From: Linum tenue
Lineage: Eukaryota > Streptophyta > Magnoliopsida > Malpighiales > Linaceae
Reading direction: 5' to 3'
NCBI GenBank assembly: GCA_946122785.1
Contig: CAMGYJ010000002.1
Location: forward strand, 17,892,492 to 17,956,491
Length of the DNA stretch: 64,000 bases
The position numbers were made by a program, and so were the translations under genes. The notes under the pieces were generated by a model that saw only the letters and a program-made list of their open reading frames with translations, had not been told where the DNA came from and did not search any database. How positions within the stretch are numbered: the stretch's first letter is position 1; every line of letters begins with the position of its first letter. Shown one piece after another: positions 22,813-34,266 of the stretch.

Positions 22813-24339
22813 GCTAGTCAGGGGAAGAAACCGAGCAATGGATCAAGGGACCCTTTCTAAGGCATGGAAAGGCAGTAGCACTAGCCACCATATATACAGT
22901 TTAAGGGGAAACAGCTGCATATATATACAGTTTAAGATGCAGTAGCACAAAACCAACTATACCAACTATAACAGCTAGTGATACTCAAAACAAAAAATTT
23001 ACATCTTAGTTGCATCTGCCTATAGATGAAGCCTTGTAGTTGGCTTTCCATCTTCCTCACTGCATTAGCACTCCTGTTTTCCCCTCATTGAAACTTAGCC
23101 CATCATAACAAATGCCGAATCGCTATTTCAGAAAACACTAGAACTCAAATTTATTCAGCAGTAAAATTGAATTGAGAGTAGCAAGAGCAAAGTTCTTTAA
23201 TTGAAGAAGGGGAAAAGGACTAGGAGGGAGAAGCGTGAGGAGGTGAGAGCTTACCAACAACCAATGCAAAGGGAGATTGTTGTCTACATCCACAAGCGAG
23301 GAATCAGAGGTGCACTACTGGACGTTTCAGGGGAACATAGTCTAGAGGCTGGATTTTTAGATGGCGGATACATCTCCGAAGAGGAGAGCCCGACTGAAAT
23401 CGTGCTTTCTTTGCTGGGAATTCGTCGTCCGGTCGAGCTGCAAAGGCCACCACCGTCAGTTTAAGATGGTGAGCTTGTTATTGGAGCAGAGCTTGATGAT
23501 CGAAAAAGATAACTTGATCGAGATTGACATTACCATTGTTCAATTGAGTTTCCTACTAGGTTTCGGATTCAAACTTCCTCTGCCGCCGTCGCCGTCGTCG
23601 TGACTGCAGCAACAATTAGAGTTGTGGCCTACAGAGACGAATAGCAGGAGAAGAGAATAATTGAGGTGGCCACGAAAATTGGATTCGAAACCTCCATGAT
23701 CGACGGTCGCGCCGCTGCTGATGTGATGGAGTTATCGCCGAATCTCTATGGAGAAATCGAAATAGGCGAGGAAGAGTTGAGGCAAGGTTATTAGGGTTAG
23801 GGATTTTTTTCGATAGATACGATTGGGGAAGAAGACGAGAAGCCTTTTACTTTTTTTGTGAGAGACGAGCAGGATTTCATTTTAATTTATAATCTGAAAA
23901 GAAAAGGAAAAAAGTGAATGTGAGTTTTATTTTAAAAGAAAAGTGAAAAAAAGCCTCCAGCGGTTGCTCCAATCGCTGCATGCGGCCGCTGCTATATGGA
24001 TAATGCATAATTGTGGCAGGGGTTATGGCAACCGCTGATACAAAATCGGTGCTATATGCTCATTTCCTTGTAGTGATATCCATATCCAACCCATACTCAT
24101 TTACATTATGAAAGCAATATTCATACTTAACCCAAACCCATCTACAAACCCCCAAACCCATATTCACTTCATCCAAACCCTACCCATACGAAATGGATCT
24201 ATTTGGATTTGGGTAAAATTACCATGGGTGAGTAATTGCCATCCCTAGGTATATTATGTGTTCTACTCCATTGTTGATAAAATTATTAGATAAATATTGT
24301 GACATATTAGCTCTTTATTTCCTTTTTGGGTTCGTTCGC

Positions 24340-24760
24340 TCGATCTATGACTTCTCCATTGGTGGGGGGTGGCCTTCCTCGTCACTGCTTCCACTGGCGG
24401 TGGAGAATGCGGCAACTCAAACTGAGGCTTAGAATTGGAATGCACAAATTGCACAGGCAAGGGCTATTCTGTTTGGACTTGAGAAAGCATGGTGAGAAAG
24501 GATTTGGCCCTTTAATCGTAGAGTCTAACTGTGAGAAGCTTATTGAATGGATTAAGAAACATGATGAGCTAAGAACAGAACTCGTTTGCCTATAAAAATA
24601 TCGCAGACCTGGGAAAGCTTTTGAGGGTAGCTCATGATATAACATCTCATCCCTTGTAACTCATATGAAGCAGACTGGTCAGATTGCATCCCAGAAAAGA
24701 TTCTGCACATGTAAGAGCCTCCTTTCCCATTCACATGGATATTCGATCAGCCTATTAATT
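24340..24760 (+). pseudogene. RNase H-like retroelement remnant
   Basis: Broken frames contain IAQARAILFGLEKAW and then, in another frame, VESNCEKLIEWIKKHDEL. These resemble the middle of the plant non-LTR RNase H domain (RVT_3), where a residue is usually placed within VESD. Stops and frameshifts are present and the catalytic set is incomplete. Position 24760-24856 holds nothing else. Confidence 0.4.
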
Positions 24761-24864
24761 CTGTCATGAAAGAGCCAGCCTCTCAGAGGAAATAAAGAAG
24801 GAACTTGAAAATCCCGGTAATAGGTAACCTTTTAACTTTTTATTTCAAGTATCTCCACTGAATT

Positions 24865-26199
24865 TAGGCTTGGCAACGGGGCGGATCGGGGCCGGGTACC
24901 TTGTATCTGTTCCCCACCCACGATGGGCTTCGGGTTTCCCCGTCCCCGACCCATACAGACTTCCGGGTCTGGTAATATAACCAACACCATCACCACTGGA
25001 TTTTCGGGTGCCCGCGGGTATGAAATACCCGCAACAATACCAACAAAAACACTGAATTATACGAAAAAAACCTGAACATCTCCCTGTATTATCAAAAACA
25101 AATGGACAAGAACAAACGACAAACACAAAATCAAAGTTAGAACTCTCAATCCATACACCACTAAACTAAAAAAACTTAATGAGTCTTCTGAAGAATGTCA
25201 AGCACACAGCCGTCAGTCGATTCCTTCCTTGATCTTCAATCCTCTAAGATCGAATTAAACCGAGTCTACAAAAACCAAAAAAGGGAATGAACAACAAACA
25301 AAACTAGTTAGTACTGTGCATGCATGTCTATATTGACACCACGAACCCAGAAAAAGTACACAAGAAATCAAGATCTTACCCAGAAGAACTTGGTCTCGAG
25401 TCTCGTCTCTGCCTCTCTGTCTCTGCCTAGAACTTGGTGTCGAGTCTCGTCTCTGACTCTCTGCTCGCTGGGGACTGGGTGTTCTGGATGTAAGAAGATG
25501 GCCAGATTATGAGAAACGAAGGTAGAACACTCGCTAGGAAATTCCCCATATATATAGGAGTAGAAGAGTCAGTTAATTATTTAGGTCTAACCTCAAAAAT
25601 CGAATGAAAATAAAAGAAAGAAAGAGATGAGAATCCTTATCTGTCAACGAAGATTCAACAATTTGGGAGCATGATTCAACTCCTAACGACTCTTTTCTCA
25701 GTTTTCTGGGATGTGGTCGACGAAATCGTTGTCGAATGGTTGCTCCTCTTGCCATTTGATTGGAGGAATTGAAGACAGATGACAAGGGGAATAGGAGAAA
25801 GTCTCTGGATTTGGCGATTTGGAGAGGGGAAAGGGCGAAAAATCTGTTCAATCGCAATTTTTGTGCGATCTGATCGCCAGAGAGGCAGAGAGAAAGAAGG
25901 AATTAGGGTTTCTTTCGTTTTCAAGGGAATGGATCGAATGAACGAGGCGGCTAGGGTTAACTCTGAGTTTGGAGGGAATATATACCTCGAGCAAAACTAC
26001 GACGTTTTGCGGGACGGGTAATCCGTCGGGCGGGTTATGGGGCGGATAGTTCTCGATCCGTCACCACCCGAGACCCATCGTTGACGGATACCGGTTTCAC
26101 CGCGGCCCGTTGACGGGCCTCAAACCAGCAACCACCAGACCCAAATTCGGGCGGGCTTCGGGCGGGTATCCGCTTGCGGACCCGGGCCTGCCATCCCTA
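24865..26199. mobile_element. hAT element, 1.34 kb
   Basis: Ends TAGGCTTGGCA and inverted TAGGGATGGCA, with a perfect 8-bp TSD ACTGAATT (24857-24864 and 26200-26207). Subterminal GC-rich GGGTACCCGC/GCGGGT repeats. The interior has short frames only, so it is a deletion derivative. Confidence 0.92.
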
Positions 26200-26529
26200 A
26201 CTGAATTGATTATCTTAGTTCATCTATCACACCTGCATAAGTGCATACACAGTGTTTAGGGGGTCGGGTATTAGGTTTTATCATTTTACATCTATATTCT
26301 TTAATATGTGCCCTACAATGAACTTGGCCTTTTCTAGATTTTGTGATGAAATTTGGAGAATAGTGAAGGTGAATTTGAGTATGTTTTCAATCATATAAGT
26401 TATATTTTTATCTCAAAGACAATATATTGATGAGTCCTTTATGCAAATGATTACATGGAAAGTTTTATTTGGCTCCCACACGAAGAAAATGGGTTATCAG
26501 TAAAGTAGAAATCGCCGCGACACAATTCA

Positions 26530-26660
26530 TATAGACCCTCTACGACGACAACTTTCCCCAAAGCAAATCTTATGCGGAACTTAAAATAATGTTGATCCAA
26601 GAACCAATAAAGTAAATTGGGAAAAACTTGTTGATATGTGGTACTCTGCTGAGTGGCAGG
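26530..26660 (+). pseudogene. Possible Transposase_24 remnant
   Basis: A short frame reads VNWEKLVDMWYSAEWQ, which resembles the (W)xxLVxxWxSxxWQ core of plant CACTA Transposase_24 proteins. Frames upstream are broken. Weak support, since only one motif is visible. Confidence 0.3.
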
Positions 26661-28559
26661 TAATATGTTTTCACTATTTTTTTTTTTTTTACCAAATAGA
26701 GATCAAAGTTGTATGTATGCCCATTGTTTCTCAACTCATTAATTAATTAATTAAGTCTCTTTTTAATGTATTCACGATTGTTTGCTCATCAGAGAGCGGA
26801 GTCTAGGGGGAATTAAATACTTTCCGTTCCCAATTCATCCGCCAGTATTTTTGCTCAATTCTTTATCACGATTTCCATTAAAATTTCAAAACTTCCCCAT
26901 TTTATTAATACAGGGCCATTATATTTTCCGGAGGTAAGTGAATATTAGATTAATTAATGGAAAGTAATGGTAATAGGCCATAATGTAATAATCCCGTGAG
27001 AAAGAATTTAGCTTTGTATTTTTCCTTCTTTTGAAATTGATTGAAAAGTATTTTCTTTTACCATTTGCCATATTTTTACCAAGTTCATTGAATTTAATTA
27101 ATGCTTAAATGAGGGTTTTAATCAAAAGCTTCTATTACTTCGATTTTCTTTTTAATAAACTATATATTTTGATTTAGAATACTCTATGGATTATTAAATG
27201 TATCTATTTATATATTGTTGCTTATGAGTTATCGGTTCATTAATGGGCTAACACCGGTTAGACCACTAAGTGTGAACTAATTGCTATACCGGCTATACTC
27301 ATACCTTGTTGCTTTTTCTCCAGGCAAAGTCTTCTCGTAACAAGAGAAGCAGGGAGAAAAACAAGCTAACTCATATATCCGGCACTATATCTTATGCTCG
27401 ACGTAGAGTGATAGAGGTGCAATTTTTGCATGAAAACAAATAATGTTTATGCTACAGTATGAGACATTATATCAATACTTTTCCCCTCCCTGCCGCTTGC
27501 AGTCCCCTTTCCTCAATCCTAGTCATCGCCGCTGTTTCATCTCCATCAAGCCGCCTTCTTCCACCCAACCTTCCTAGTGATTATCCATTTAAACAACCAT
27601 CATCTCAATCGATGACGGCAATCGATTTGAGGGACGACTAGAGAAGATTGAAGTGTGTTTCCCAGCCGATTTCCATTCCAATTACCGCTGCAATCGATCT
27701 CTATAAACACGACACTCGGGGTTTCAGAGGTAAATATACTTTTGTTGCCTATGATTCAGTTTTTATTGGCTAATAAATCAGATTTTCCTTCATCTCCCTA
27801 AACAAGCCGTCATCTCTCATCTTGTAACCCGACGCTCCTGGACGCGGTTGTCATTGTTGTCATCGTCCCTCAAACCACCATCTCCCCAAACGTCATTGTT
27901 GTCATTGTTAGCCAGATCTATCATTGGACTCGTTTTGCTTGCTCCGGCAGTTGAGCAGTTCATCGAGGAGTGCAGTAAGGATGTAGAAAAGTGGCGATGA
28001 TTATTGTGTTTTAATGTATTAAATCGATGTATTCATTTAGTAAGTTTTAGTTTATTAAATTAAATTGATGTATTCATGTATTTTAAGAAACGTTTGTATT
28101 TTACTATTTCAAAAATGTACTGAAAATACATTTAAATTTAATATTATTATTCTTATTTTTAAAAATTGAATGGTGTGCACCTTATACAAAGAGGCAGTGA
28201 AAGTAGATTACAATTAATTAAAATAAAATTATCAGAACTAAATAGAATTTTAAAATGTTTATTTCAAAGTATACCCAATTGAGAGAAATATTTGTCTCTC
28301 CGTAATATCTTTTAGAAGCAAATATATTTTTCTCAAAAATTAATATATATATGTCTCTAAAACCGAATTATAAGGTAGAAAAGTTGGTGTTCAAAAGTGG
28401 AATTACCATAAAAAATAATTTGTTTCTATTTAGACGCAGTTATTATTTGCTACTACGTCTGCCTCTAAAGGGAATTAAAGACAGAGGCTTCCGATTAAAT
28501 AACTTATTTGACTCCATAGATATATAGAAACAAATAAATGACTTTTAGAAGCAAATAAC
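26661..28559. other. Gene-free AT-rich stretch
   Basis: No recognisable gene. 28300-28560 repeats AGAAGCAAATA several times, possibly subterminal sites of an old DNA element together with the fragment at 26530-26660. Confidence 0.35.
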
Positions 28560-28786
28560 TATAGGTGTCAATCGGGCGGGTTCGGGCAAGGTTCAATCGG
28601 TTTCGAGTTCAAACAGGTTGCGGGTTCATCGGGTTCGGGTTCAAGCGGTTTTTGGGTTAGTCGGGTTGCGGGTTTATCGGGTTCGGGTTCAATCGAGTTG
28701 CGGGCAAATCGGATTGCGGGTTCATCGGGTTTTGGGTTGTTCGGGCCAGCGCATCGAGTAACTTACTCATTACTCGTTACCCAAAC
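28560..28786 (+). mobile_element. Left end of a hAT of the 3380-6799 family, truncated
   Basis: It begins TATAGGTGTCAATCGGGCGG exactly like the element at 3380, continues through GGGTTGCGGGTTCATC repeats and ends near GCGCATyGwG...TTACTCGTTAC, a sequence also present at 3635-3665. It is then cut by the gypsy element. Confidence 0.8.
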
Positions 28787-30316
28787 TCTAAGCCAGCCAT
28801 AACAAAGCCAGAAGCACCAAAACCGGCAGCCAAGGTTGAAGCACCAAGAGAGAAACCCGCAGGCTCTAGTGGAGGAATTCAATGTTTTAAATGCCATGGA
28901 AGAGGACATATGGCCAACCAATGTCCAAAAAAAAGAGCTCTCGTCTTGTTGGATAATGGAGAGTATGTATCGGAGTCTGAGGATGAACAGGATGCTGATT
29001 TGGATCCTGAAGTGGATGAGAAGATAGAAATGGAGGTGCCACCAAGAGAACTTTTCATAGCTAGAAGGCTTCTAAGCGTGCAACCCAAGGAGGAGCTTGA
29101 ACAACGGGAGAACTTATTTCATACAAGGTGCACGGTGGATGGAAAACTACTCTCGTTGGTAATCGATGGTGGGAGTTGCACTAATGTCATTAGTGTCTAT
29201 TCGGTTAAGAAGTTGGGATTAAATACTTTGAAGCATCCCAAGCCATATACACTTCAATGGCTCAATGACCATGGCGCCATCAAAGTGACAAAACAAGCTC
29301 TCTTGAAGTTTTCAATTGGAAGGTACAAGGATAAAGTCTTATGCGATGTTGTGCCTATGCAAGCCGCGCATGTATTGTTTGGAAGGCCGTGGAAATTTGA
29401 TCGAAAGGCACATCACGACGGAGTCACTAACAAGTACGAGCTAGAACATGGTGGGAAGAAGTTTGTGTTGAAGCCTCTATCACCCAAGGAAGTTTATGAA
29501 GATCAGCTCCAAATGCAACGAAATTGGGAGAAGGAGCGAGAGTCTCAAGCTGCAAACAAGGGTGCACATGAAGGGTCTAGTACCTTGGACACCAAGACAT
29601 TGATGCTAGCACGTAGTGAAGATGTGAAGCCATCAATTAATGAGTCATCACCTACTCAAGTTGATTTTGTCACGGGAGAAGCCCTACAACAACATCAAAT
29701 TTCATCCCAAGGCATAATCAACGCCTCAAGTACTCCCACACCACCCAATTCTGCTCATGAGCATGGTCAAAACCCTCTTCGATGTAAGTCAATTCATATG
29801 GAAGATTATGGTGAGATTATTGACCACATTGATTTTGTTATTGGAGATGAAGTGACATACATAGAAGCTCATATTAGAGAAAGACGAAGACTCCAAGAGT
29901 TTGTGGATCATCTTAGCTTTCAAGGTGCATGGTCAAGGGGGAAAATAATCAAGTCACAGGAGAGAATTTATATGTCGCACCAAGATTTGAGGTCAAATCT
30001 TTTTCAAGAGGGAGGGAATGATGTGACCCCGCATGACGTCACTCGAGCTCAAACTAGACACCTACATGGACCATGGTTCAAGAGACGATTTAAGAGGTTT
30101 AAAGAGAGCTTGCAAGCATTCAAGGTGGAAGAAAAGGTCTTTGCAAGCAAGGCCTACGAGTTTGTTGATGCGAAATCAATTGGCAGAATATATAATTCTC
30201 ATGGTCGAAAGATGAAGGTCCGAGTGCGACGATACAAGGATCAAATGAGATCATTCTTGATGGACGTGGACTTGCTAGAAGGAAAGTCCATCACATTGCT
30301 ACGATTTATGGACTAG
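28787..30316 (+). CDS. Ty3/gypsy Gag C-terminus plus aspartic protease, pol deleted
   Basis: A 510-codon frame without internal stops. It opens inside Gag (first ATG at 28910) with a CCHC zinc knuckle, CFKCHGRGHMANQC. A linker rich in Asp/Glu follows, and then the retroviral-type aspartic protease with IDGGSCTNVISVYSVKKLGL, in which the catalytic triad is DGG rather than DSG/DTG. VLFGRPWKFDRK and LKPLSPKEVYEDQ complete the protease-like region. Reverse transcriptase, RNase H and integrase are missing. The frame goes straight to THxxTRAQTRHLHGPWF, a C-terminal feature of gypsy polyproteins. This is an in-frame deletion derivative, unable to transpose alone. The 5' end is truncated against a hAT fragment. 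Confidence 0.85.
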   Translation, partial: SKPAITKPEAPKPAAKVEAPREKPAGSSGGIQCFKCHGRGHMANQCPKKRALVLLDNGEYVSESEDEQDADLDPEVDEKIEMEVPPRELFIARRLLSVQPKEELEQRENLFHTRCTVDGKLLSLVIDGGSCTNVISVYSVKKLGLNTLKHPKPYTLQWLNDHGAIKVTKQALLKFSIGRYKDKVLCDVVPMQAAHVLFGRPWKFDRKAHHDGVTNKYELEHGGKKFVLKPLSPKEVYEDQLQMQRNWEKERESQAANKGAHEGSSTLDTKTLMLARSEDVKPSINESSPTQVDFVTGEALQQHQISSQGIINASSTPTPPNSAHEHGQNPLRCKSIHMEDYGEIIDHIDFVIGDEVTYIEAHIRERRRLQEFVDHLSFQGAWSRGKIIKSQERIYMSHQDLRSNLFQEGGNDVTPHDVTRAQTRHLHGPWFKRRFKRFKESLQAFKVEEKVFASKAYEFVDAKSIGRIYNSHGRKMKVRVRRYKDQMRSFLMDVDLLEGKSITLLRFMD

Positions 30317-30445
30317 AATGAAAAGAAGATGTGCTTGGTAGAAGGAAGGAAGATCTCCCATGGTGTGAATAGAAGGTGTGAAAGGAATATCAAGTGTGAA
30401 CACAAGCCATGTGAGGATGGATTGCAAGGCTAGAATCCAGGGAGT

Positions 30446-30845
30446 TGTTGACAAGTCTTTTCCTTGTCTTTTAAGGATTGTGTTTACTTTTCCTTTAAGG
30501 TTTTGTTTTCCTTTTAATTGTAGGATTTGGTAATTTGTTTGCTTTCTTTCTTAGTTTATGATTGGATTTTCGTTGCCTATATAAGGAGGATGAGTCCCTC
30601 ATTGTAATTCATTCTATTATCAATCAACTTTCAACTTTCAAGTTCAAACGAACTGGTTCTTTGTGCAAGCTTCTATCGAGAGTGCTCCAGAGGTTTCACG
30701 TGTCTCTTATCAACTAGAGAACGCGTCTAGTTGTGGCGAGCTTCTACCCTATATCAATTGCCCTTTCCACGAGTTGGTGCTGTCCGATTGGTTCCATATA
30801 CCAATTGCCCTTCATCACAATTGGGATTGTCCGATTGATTCCGCA
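30446..30845 (+). repeat. 3' LTR of the gypsy derivative
   Basis: The interval begins TGTTGACAAGTC after a purine-rich CAGGGAG and contains a TATA box (CTATATAAGG near 30577) followed by GTCCCTCATTGTAATTC, a typical LTR promoter and R region. It is proposed to end at CCGCA. The right border is approximate because no partner LTR or TSD is present. Confidence 0.6.
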
Positions 30846-31030
30846 TCTATCTTTATTTTTCGGGTTCAAGAATGGCTACATCAGAAAATCATAAAAAGAT
30901 CGTTGAAGCTGCGTACTTTGGTGACATCAATGCCTTCTTTTTTTCTTTCTTTCGTGTCTCATTTGTATTTTTTTTTGTCAGATACTTTATCTTTTTGAAT
31001 TAATAAAATGGTATCACCTTATATAAAAAA
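30846..31030 (+). other. Short ATG frame joined to a LINE-type A-rich tail
   Basis: ATG at 30870 opens MATSENHKKIVEAAYFGDINA, reminiscent of the start of an ankyrin-repeat protein. It then runs into a T-rich stretch, TTAATAAAATGGTATCACC and an A-run, the usual LINE 3' end. Only about 20 codons support the gene idea. Positions 31031-31296 hold nothing recognisable. Confidence 0.25.
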
Positions 31031-31544
31031 AGTAGTAATTATATAATGCATAGTTTTCAACTTTTCATAGACTCCAGTCTTTAAAACAAAACACTTCTAT
31101 GTACAACTTGGTAAAGCCTGCTTTACTGATTTTTTTTCTTGACAATATAGTAAAGGAGACTGCAAAAATGAAACAAATTACATGAACACAAAAACTAATA
31201 CCGTTTGGTATAAATGAATTCTATAAGTTTTAAGCAATTCATTTTGAAATGAAACATTCTTATGTTTGGTATTTAAAAGAATCCATTTACAATTATGGTT
31301 AATTCCAAGTTTGGTTACTGAGTTTATCAAAAAGTGTCATGTTTAGTCACTCGAAATATTAAATTCCAATGTTGGTCACTCGAATTAGTAAAATGGTTCA
31401 CGTTTAGTCACTATCCGTTAGTCTCCGTCAGTATCTGTTGACACCGTTAGTCAATTGCTGAATTTTGTGCGGCCAATGTTTGTAGTGTTTCTCATGGTTG
31501 GGATTTTCTGAATTTTGTTCTTTTTATTTGGGAATTTGTGCGGA

Positions 31545-31990
31545 ACTGGGAATTTTGGTTCACTCTGTGATAATCAGGATATCGCTGGGAGCTTCGGGGA
31601 GCACGAAAACAATCAAGCCGCTGGTGGTGGCGCTGACATTCCACCAGTTCTTCGAAGGGCTCGACCTCGGCGCATGCTTGTCGTAGACGAGATTCATGCT
31701 GTGAGTGGTGATAACGATGGTGGCATTCTTCTCCTTCACGATGCCGATCGAGATCGCGGCGGGGATATGCATCACGTATTTACAACGAGAACAGCCAGAC
31801 GACCCTTGTGGACTGTGGTGGACGGGCTGATGAACTCTGCCTCGGCTGGGATTTTGATATACATGGCCTTAGTAGGATTTCGGCAGCCCCAGATTGCTGG
31901 GCAACATGCGGCTGCAGCTCGGAGGGTACGTCTCGCATCTTCTAGGTATGGGTCTCGCTGACGAGCTCTCTCTCGGACTTGGCAACCGCA
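31545..31990 (+). pseudogene. Captured ZIP-family metal transporter fragment
   Basis: ZIP proteins move zinc, iron and similar cations across membranes. The + strand encodes, across frames, [13 protein letters not shown] and [20 protein letters not shown], the conserved transmembrane segments 4-5 with the His and HxxxE residues. VDGLMNSASAGILIYMALV follows and, in another frame, NMRLQLGGYVSHLLGMGL, the usual C-terminal end. At least two frameshifts and internal stops are present. It covers roughly the last 150 residues of the family. Its position inside a MULE makes it a Pack-MULE cargo. Confidence 0.85.
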
Positions 31991-31993
31991 CCC

Positions 31994-33400
31994 TAGGGGT
32001 GGCATTTTGGTCATCGGTTAATAGTTAACTGATCGGTTAAACCAATAATCGACGGTTAACGATTAACCGATAACCAAACGAGTCAATTGTCGGTCGGTTG
32101 TCGGATGTCTTAACAGGTGCTTTAGTTAACCGAGTAACCGATCATGGTTAACCGGCTAACCAAAGCTAACCGAATGATGTTCTCCTTACACCCCATACAT
32201 TGTTGTATTACCCAAAACGACGCCGTTTTTTAATTTTAAAAACTTCCCCAAGTCCCCAACTGGCCAACCTTTTCTTCTTCCTTCGTCCGTTCGTCGACCC
32301 TCACCGCCACTCTTACTCAGTCCCTCCCTCCCTCTCATCTCATCCCGCCGCGGCGCCACCTCCGCCGACTGCCATCTCCCCGCAATTCCCGCGGCGACCC
32401 TCTGCGGCACGACGACCCCCCTCGACCTCGCGCCGCCGCACGAACCCCTTGACCCCGTGAGTCGCGATCCCCCAGCAACCCCCCCCCCCTCCTGACTCCA
32501 GCAGCAACAAGTCAGCAACCTCAAACCTCAATCCCACCATTCTAGAGGCAGGCAACCAATAAGATCTAACTAACCCCAATTCAGAATGCCCAGATCCTCC
32601 TATTCAAACAACAATCCTGCCAATTCTCCACCAGGGACCCGAATCCGCCGAGTGACTACTGACCACCACTAGAGGTGGCAATTAGGATCCAAATCCAATT
32701 GGATTGGTGGATTCATGGATCAATCCATGGATCCAAATGACAAATTACGATTTGGTACCTATATTTTTTATATTTTACATTTTGGTACCTAAAATTTATA
32801 TTTTTATACGAAAAATATCATTGGAAAATTACATTTTGGTACCTAAAATTTTTCATTATGACATTTTAGTACCTAACCTTTTCAAAATTTACATTTTGGT
32901 CCAAGCCTTGGATGTTATTTGGATTCATGGATCAATCCACCAATCCATTGGATCCAATCCATGAATCCACCAATTCATTGAATCCAATCCATTTCATCCA
33001 TGGATCCACGAATCCAATCCACGAATCCAATCCATTAATCCACAAATCCGATCCAATTGCCACCTCTAACTACCACAATTGAGAGATGGAAGAGTAAATG
33101 AATCAATCAAACAGAGGAAGAGGAGGAAAAGTGGAAACTGCACCTTGTTTCCAATAGGTTGCGAGATGAGAAAAGCGCAAGAGAGAACCCCTCCTCAGAT
33201 AGGAAAAACGGACGCATCGAGGAGAGAGAGAAGCATTTTCGGTTTCCCGGTTAACCGAACCACTAACCGGTAACCGACCGGTCGGTGGTAGGATAACAGA
33301 GATGGGCAGTCGATCGGTGGGCGGTAGAGGTGAGGGGTGGTTTGGTTAACTGGAAACTAAAGGTTCGGTTATCGGTTATAACTGAACGAACCGCCAGCCG
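31994..33400. mobile_element. hAT element inside the MULE (right border approximate)
   Basis: The left end TAGGGGTGGCATTTTGGTC is followed by GGTTAACCGATAACC repeats. The mirror-image repeats (CGGTTATCGGTTATAACTG) end near 33400, but a clean TIR and TSD could not be read there. It includes an AAACGACGCCGTTTT promoter-like motif at 32216. No transposase. Confidence 0.6.
32670..33068. mobile_element. hAT MITE, 399 bp
   Basis: TAGAGGTGGCAATT and its complement at the two ends, with an 8-bp TSD ACCACCAC/ACTACCAC (one mismatch; 32662-32669 and 33069-33076). GGATTCATGGATCAATCCA-type subterminal repeats. The core contains the TTTGGTACCTAAA block also seen in the hAT at 18661. Confidence 0.88.
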
Positions 33401-33672
33401 CGTGTACCTCACCCAGCTCAAGTCCACGTTCATACAGACCGAGGTGGAAAATTTTCAAAATTAAATTTTATTATTTTTAATTACCATGTCAAACATTTAA
33501 TGGTAACTCTTAGAGTTGACTGCCACATAAGCAAAAATTAACGGAGTTGGACGGAGAGTGACCAAACTTGAAGTATTTAACTCATTAAAGTGACTGCGAA
33601 TGAAATTAAATATTTTTAATGACCAAGCGAGAACGTTTTTACTAATCTTAGTAACCAACCTTACAATTTACC

Positions 33673-34266
33673 TATTATAATTTGGTTTATTTGTCGCATG
33701 GCGAGGATTGGATAAGAGAAGTGAGTTGGGTAAGTGGTTTCGATTTAGGTAAGTGCAAAGTGCAACCATATTATTAGGTTGAACTAACCCAATTTGGTTA
33801 TTTGATGAATCGACTATAATTAGGTAAGAGAAAATACTTGGGATTTTGCTAGGTTGTCAATACTCAAATGCTAAAGTAGCTATTTGTAGAATTTAGAAAT
33901 GAAGAAACAATTATGTTCTAGAAAGAGAATGTTTTTCAACCTCTTACTTATCAATGGTGTATTTATAGCCATTTCTTAATATTTGGACATTACGCGACTG
34001 ACTTATCAAACGTGTTTTGATCATTAGACGCGCGTTAGCTTTGTTCGAGTGTGTCCAACTGGCACATGTGCTGAACATAAATGATTTATTTATCATTGGT
34101 CTTATACTAAGGAAATTAGATGCATATATATTTCATCACCAACGACCACAACATAAGAAAACAATCAAATTGTCACACATGCCTAGGCTCGACCAACTAC
34201 ACAATATAGTTGGGCGTCCTCTAGCTTATTATGGTTGACCAAAACCCAACCAGGAATCACAATCAA
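33673..34266. other. Gene-free stretch
   Basis: AT-rich flank between the MULE and the terpene-synthase 3' region; no feature recognised. Confidence 0.5.

Larger units (their letters stand above)
19053..24075 (-). mobile_element. CACTA transposon, 5.0 kb, carrying captured host gene DNA
   Basis: It starts CACTACAAAAGAAAATA and ends in the inverted CACTACAAGGAAATGAGC, with a 3-bp TSD ATA (19050-19052 and 24076-24078). It sits inside the hAT and contains a MULE. TNP2 is absent. What remains of element coding is a C-terminal coiled-coil fragment, next to a captured piece of the SEC gene. Positions 22813-24050 contain no exon I can identify. Confidence 0.9.
18661..24248. mobile_element. hAT element, 5.6 kb including nested insertions
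   Basis: TAGGGATGGCAATT ends in inverted orientation with a perfect 8-bp TSD GGTATATT (18653-18660 and 24249-24256). Its own sequence is only about 570 bp (18661-19049 and 24079-24248), made of CCCATACCCA-type repeats and a TTTGGTACCTAAA block. The rest is a younger CACTA inserted in it. Confidence 0.93.
31297..33672. mobile_element. MULE carrying a host gene fragment, 2.4 kb with nested hATs
   Basis: Inverted ends start GGTTAATTCCAAGTTTGGTTAC and, on the other strand, GGTAAATTGTAAGGTTGGTTAC, then share the GTCACT...CCGTCC...CCGTTA layout of this MULE type. The 9-bp flanks (TACAATTAT, TATTATAAT) agree at only 6 of 9 positions, so the TSD is not clear. It contains a ZIP fragment and two later hAT insertions. 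Confidence 0.7.

Noticed and set aside
25573..26021. Overlapping 80-94-codon ORFs as genes
   Set aside because: Inside a hAT with clear ends; no recognisable domain, likely promoter/leader DNA of a deleted transposase.
31297..33681. Perfect 9-bp TSD for the ZIP-carrying MULE
   Set aside because: Flanks agree at only 6 of 9 positions, so the TSD was not claimed.
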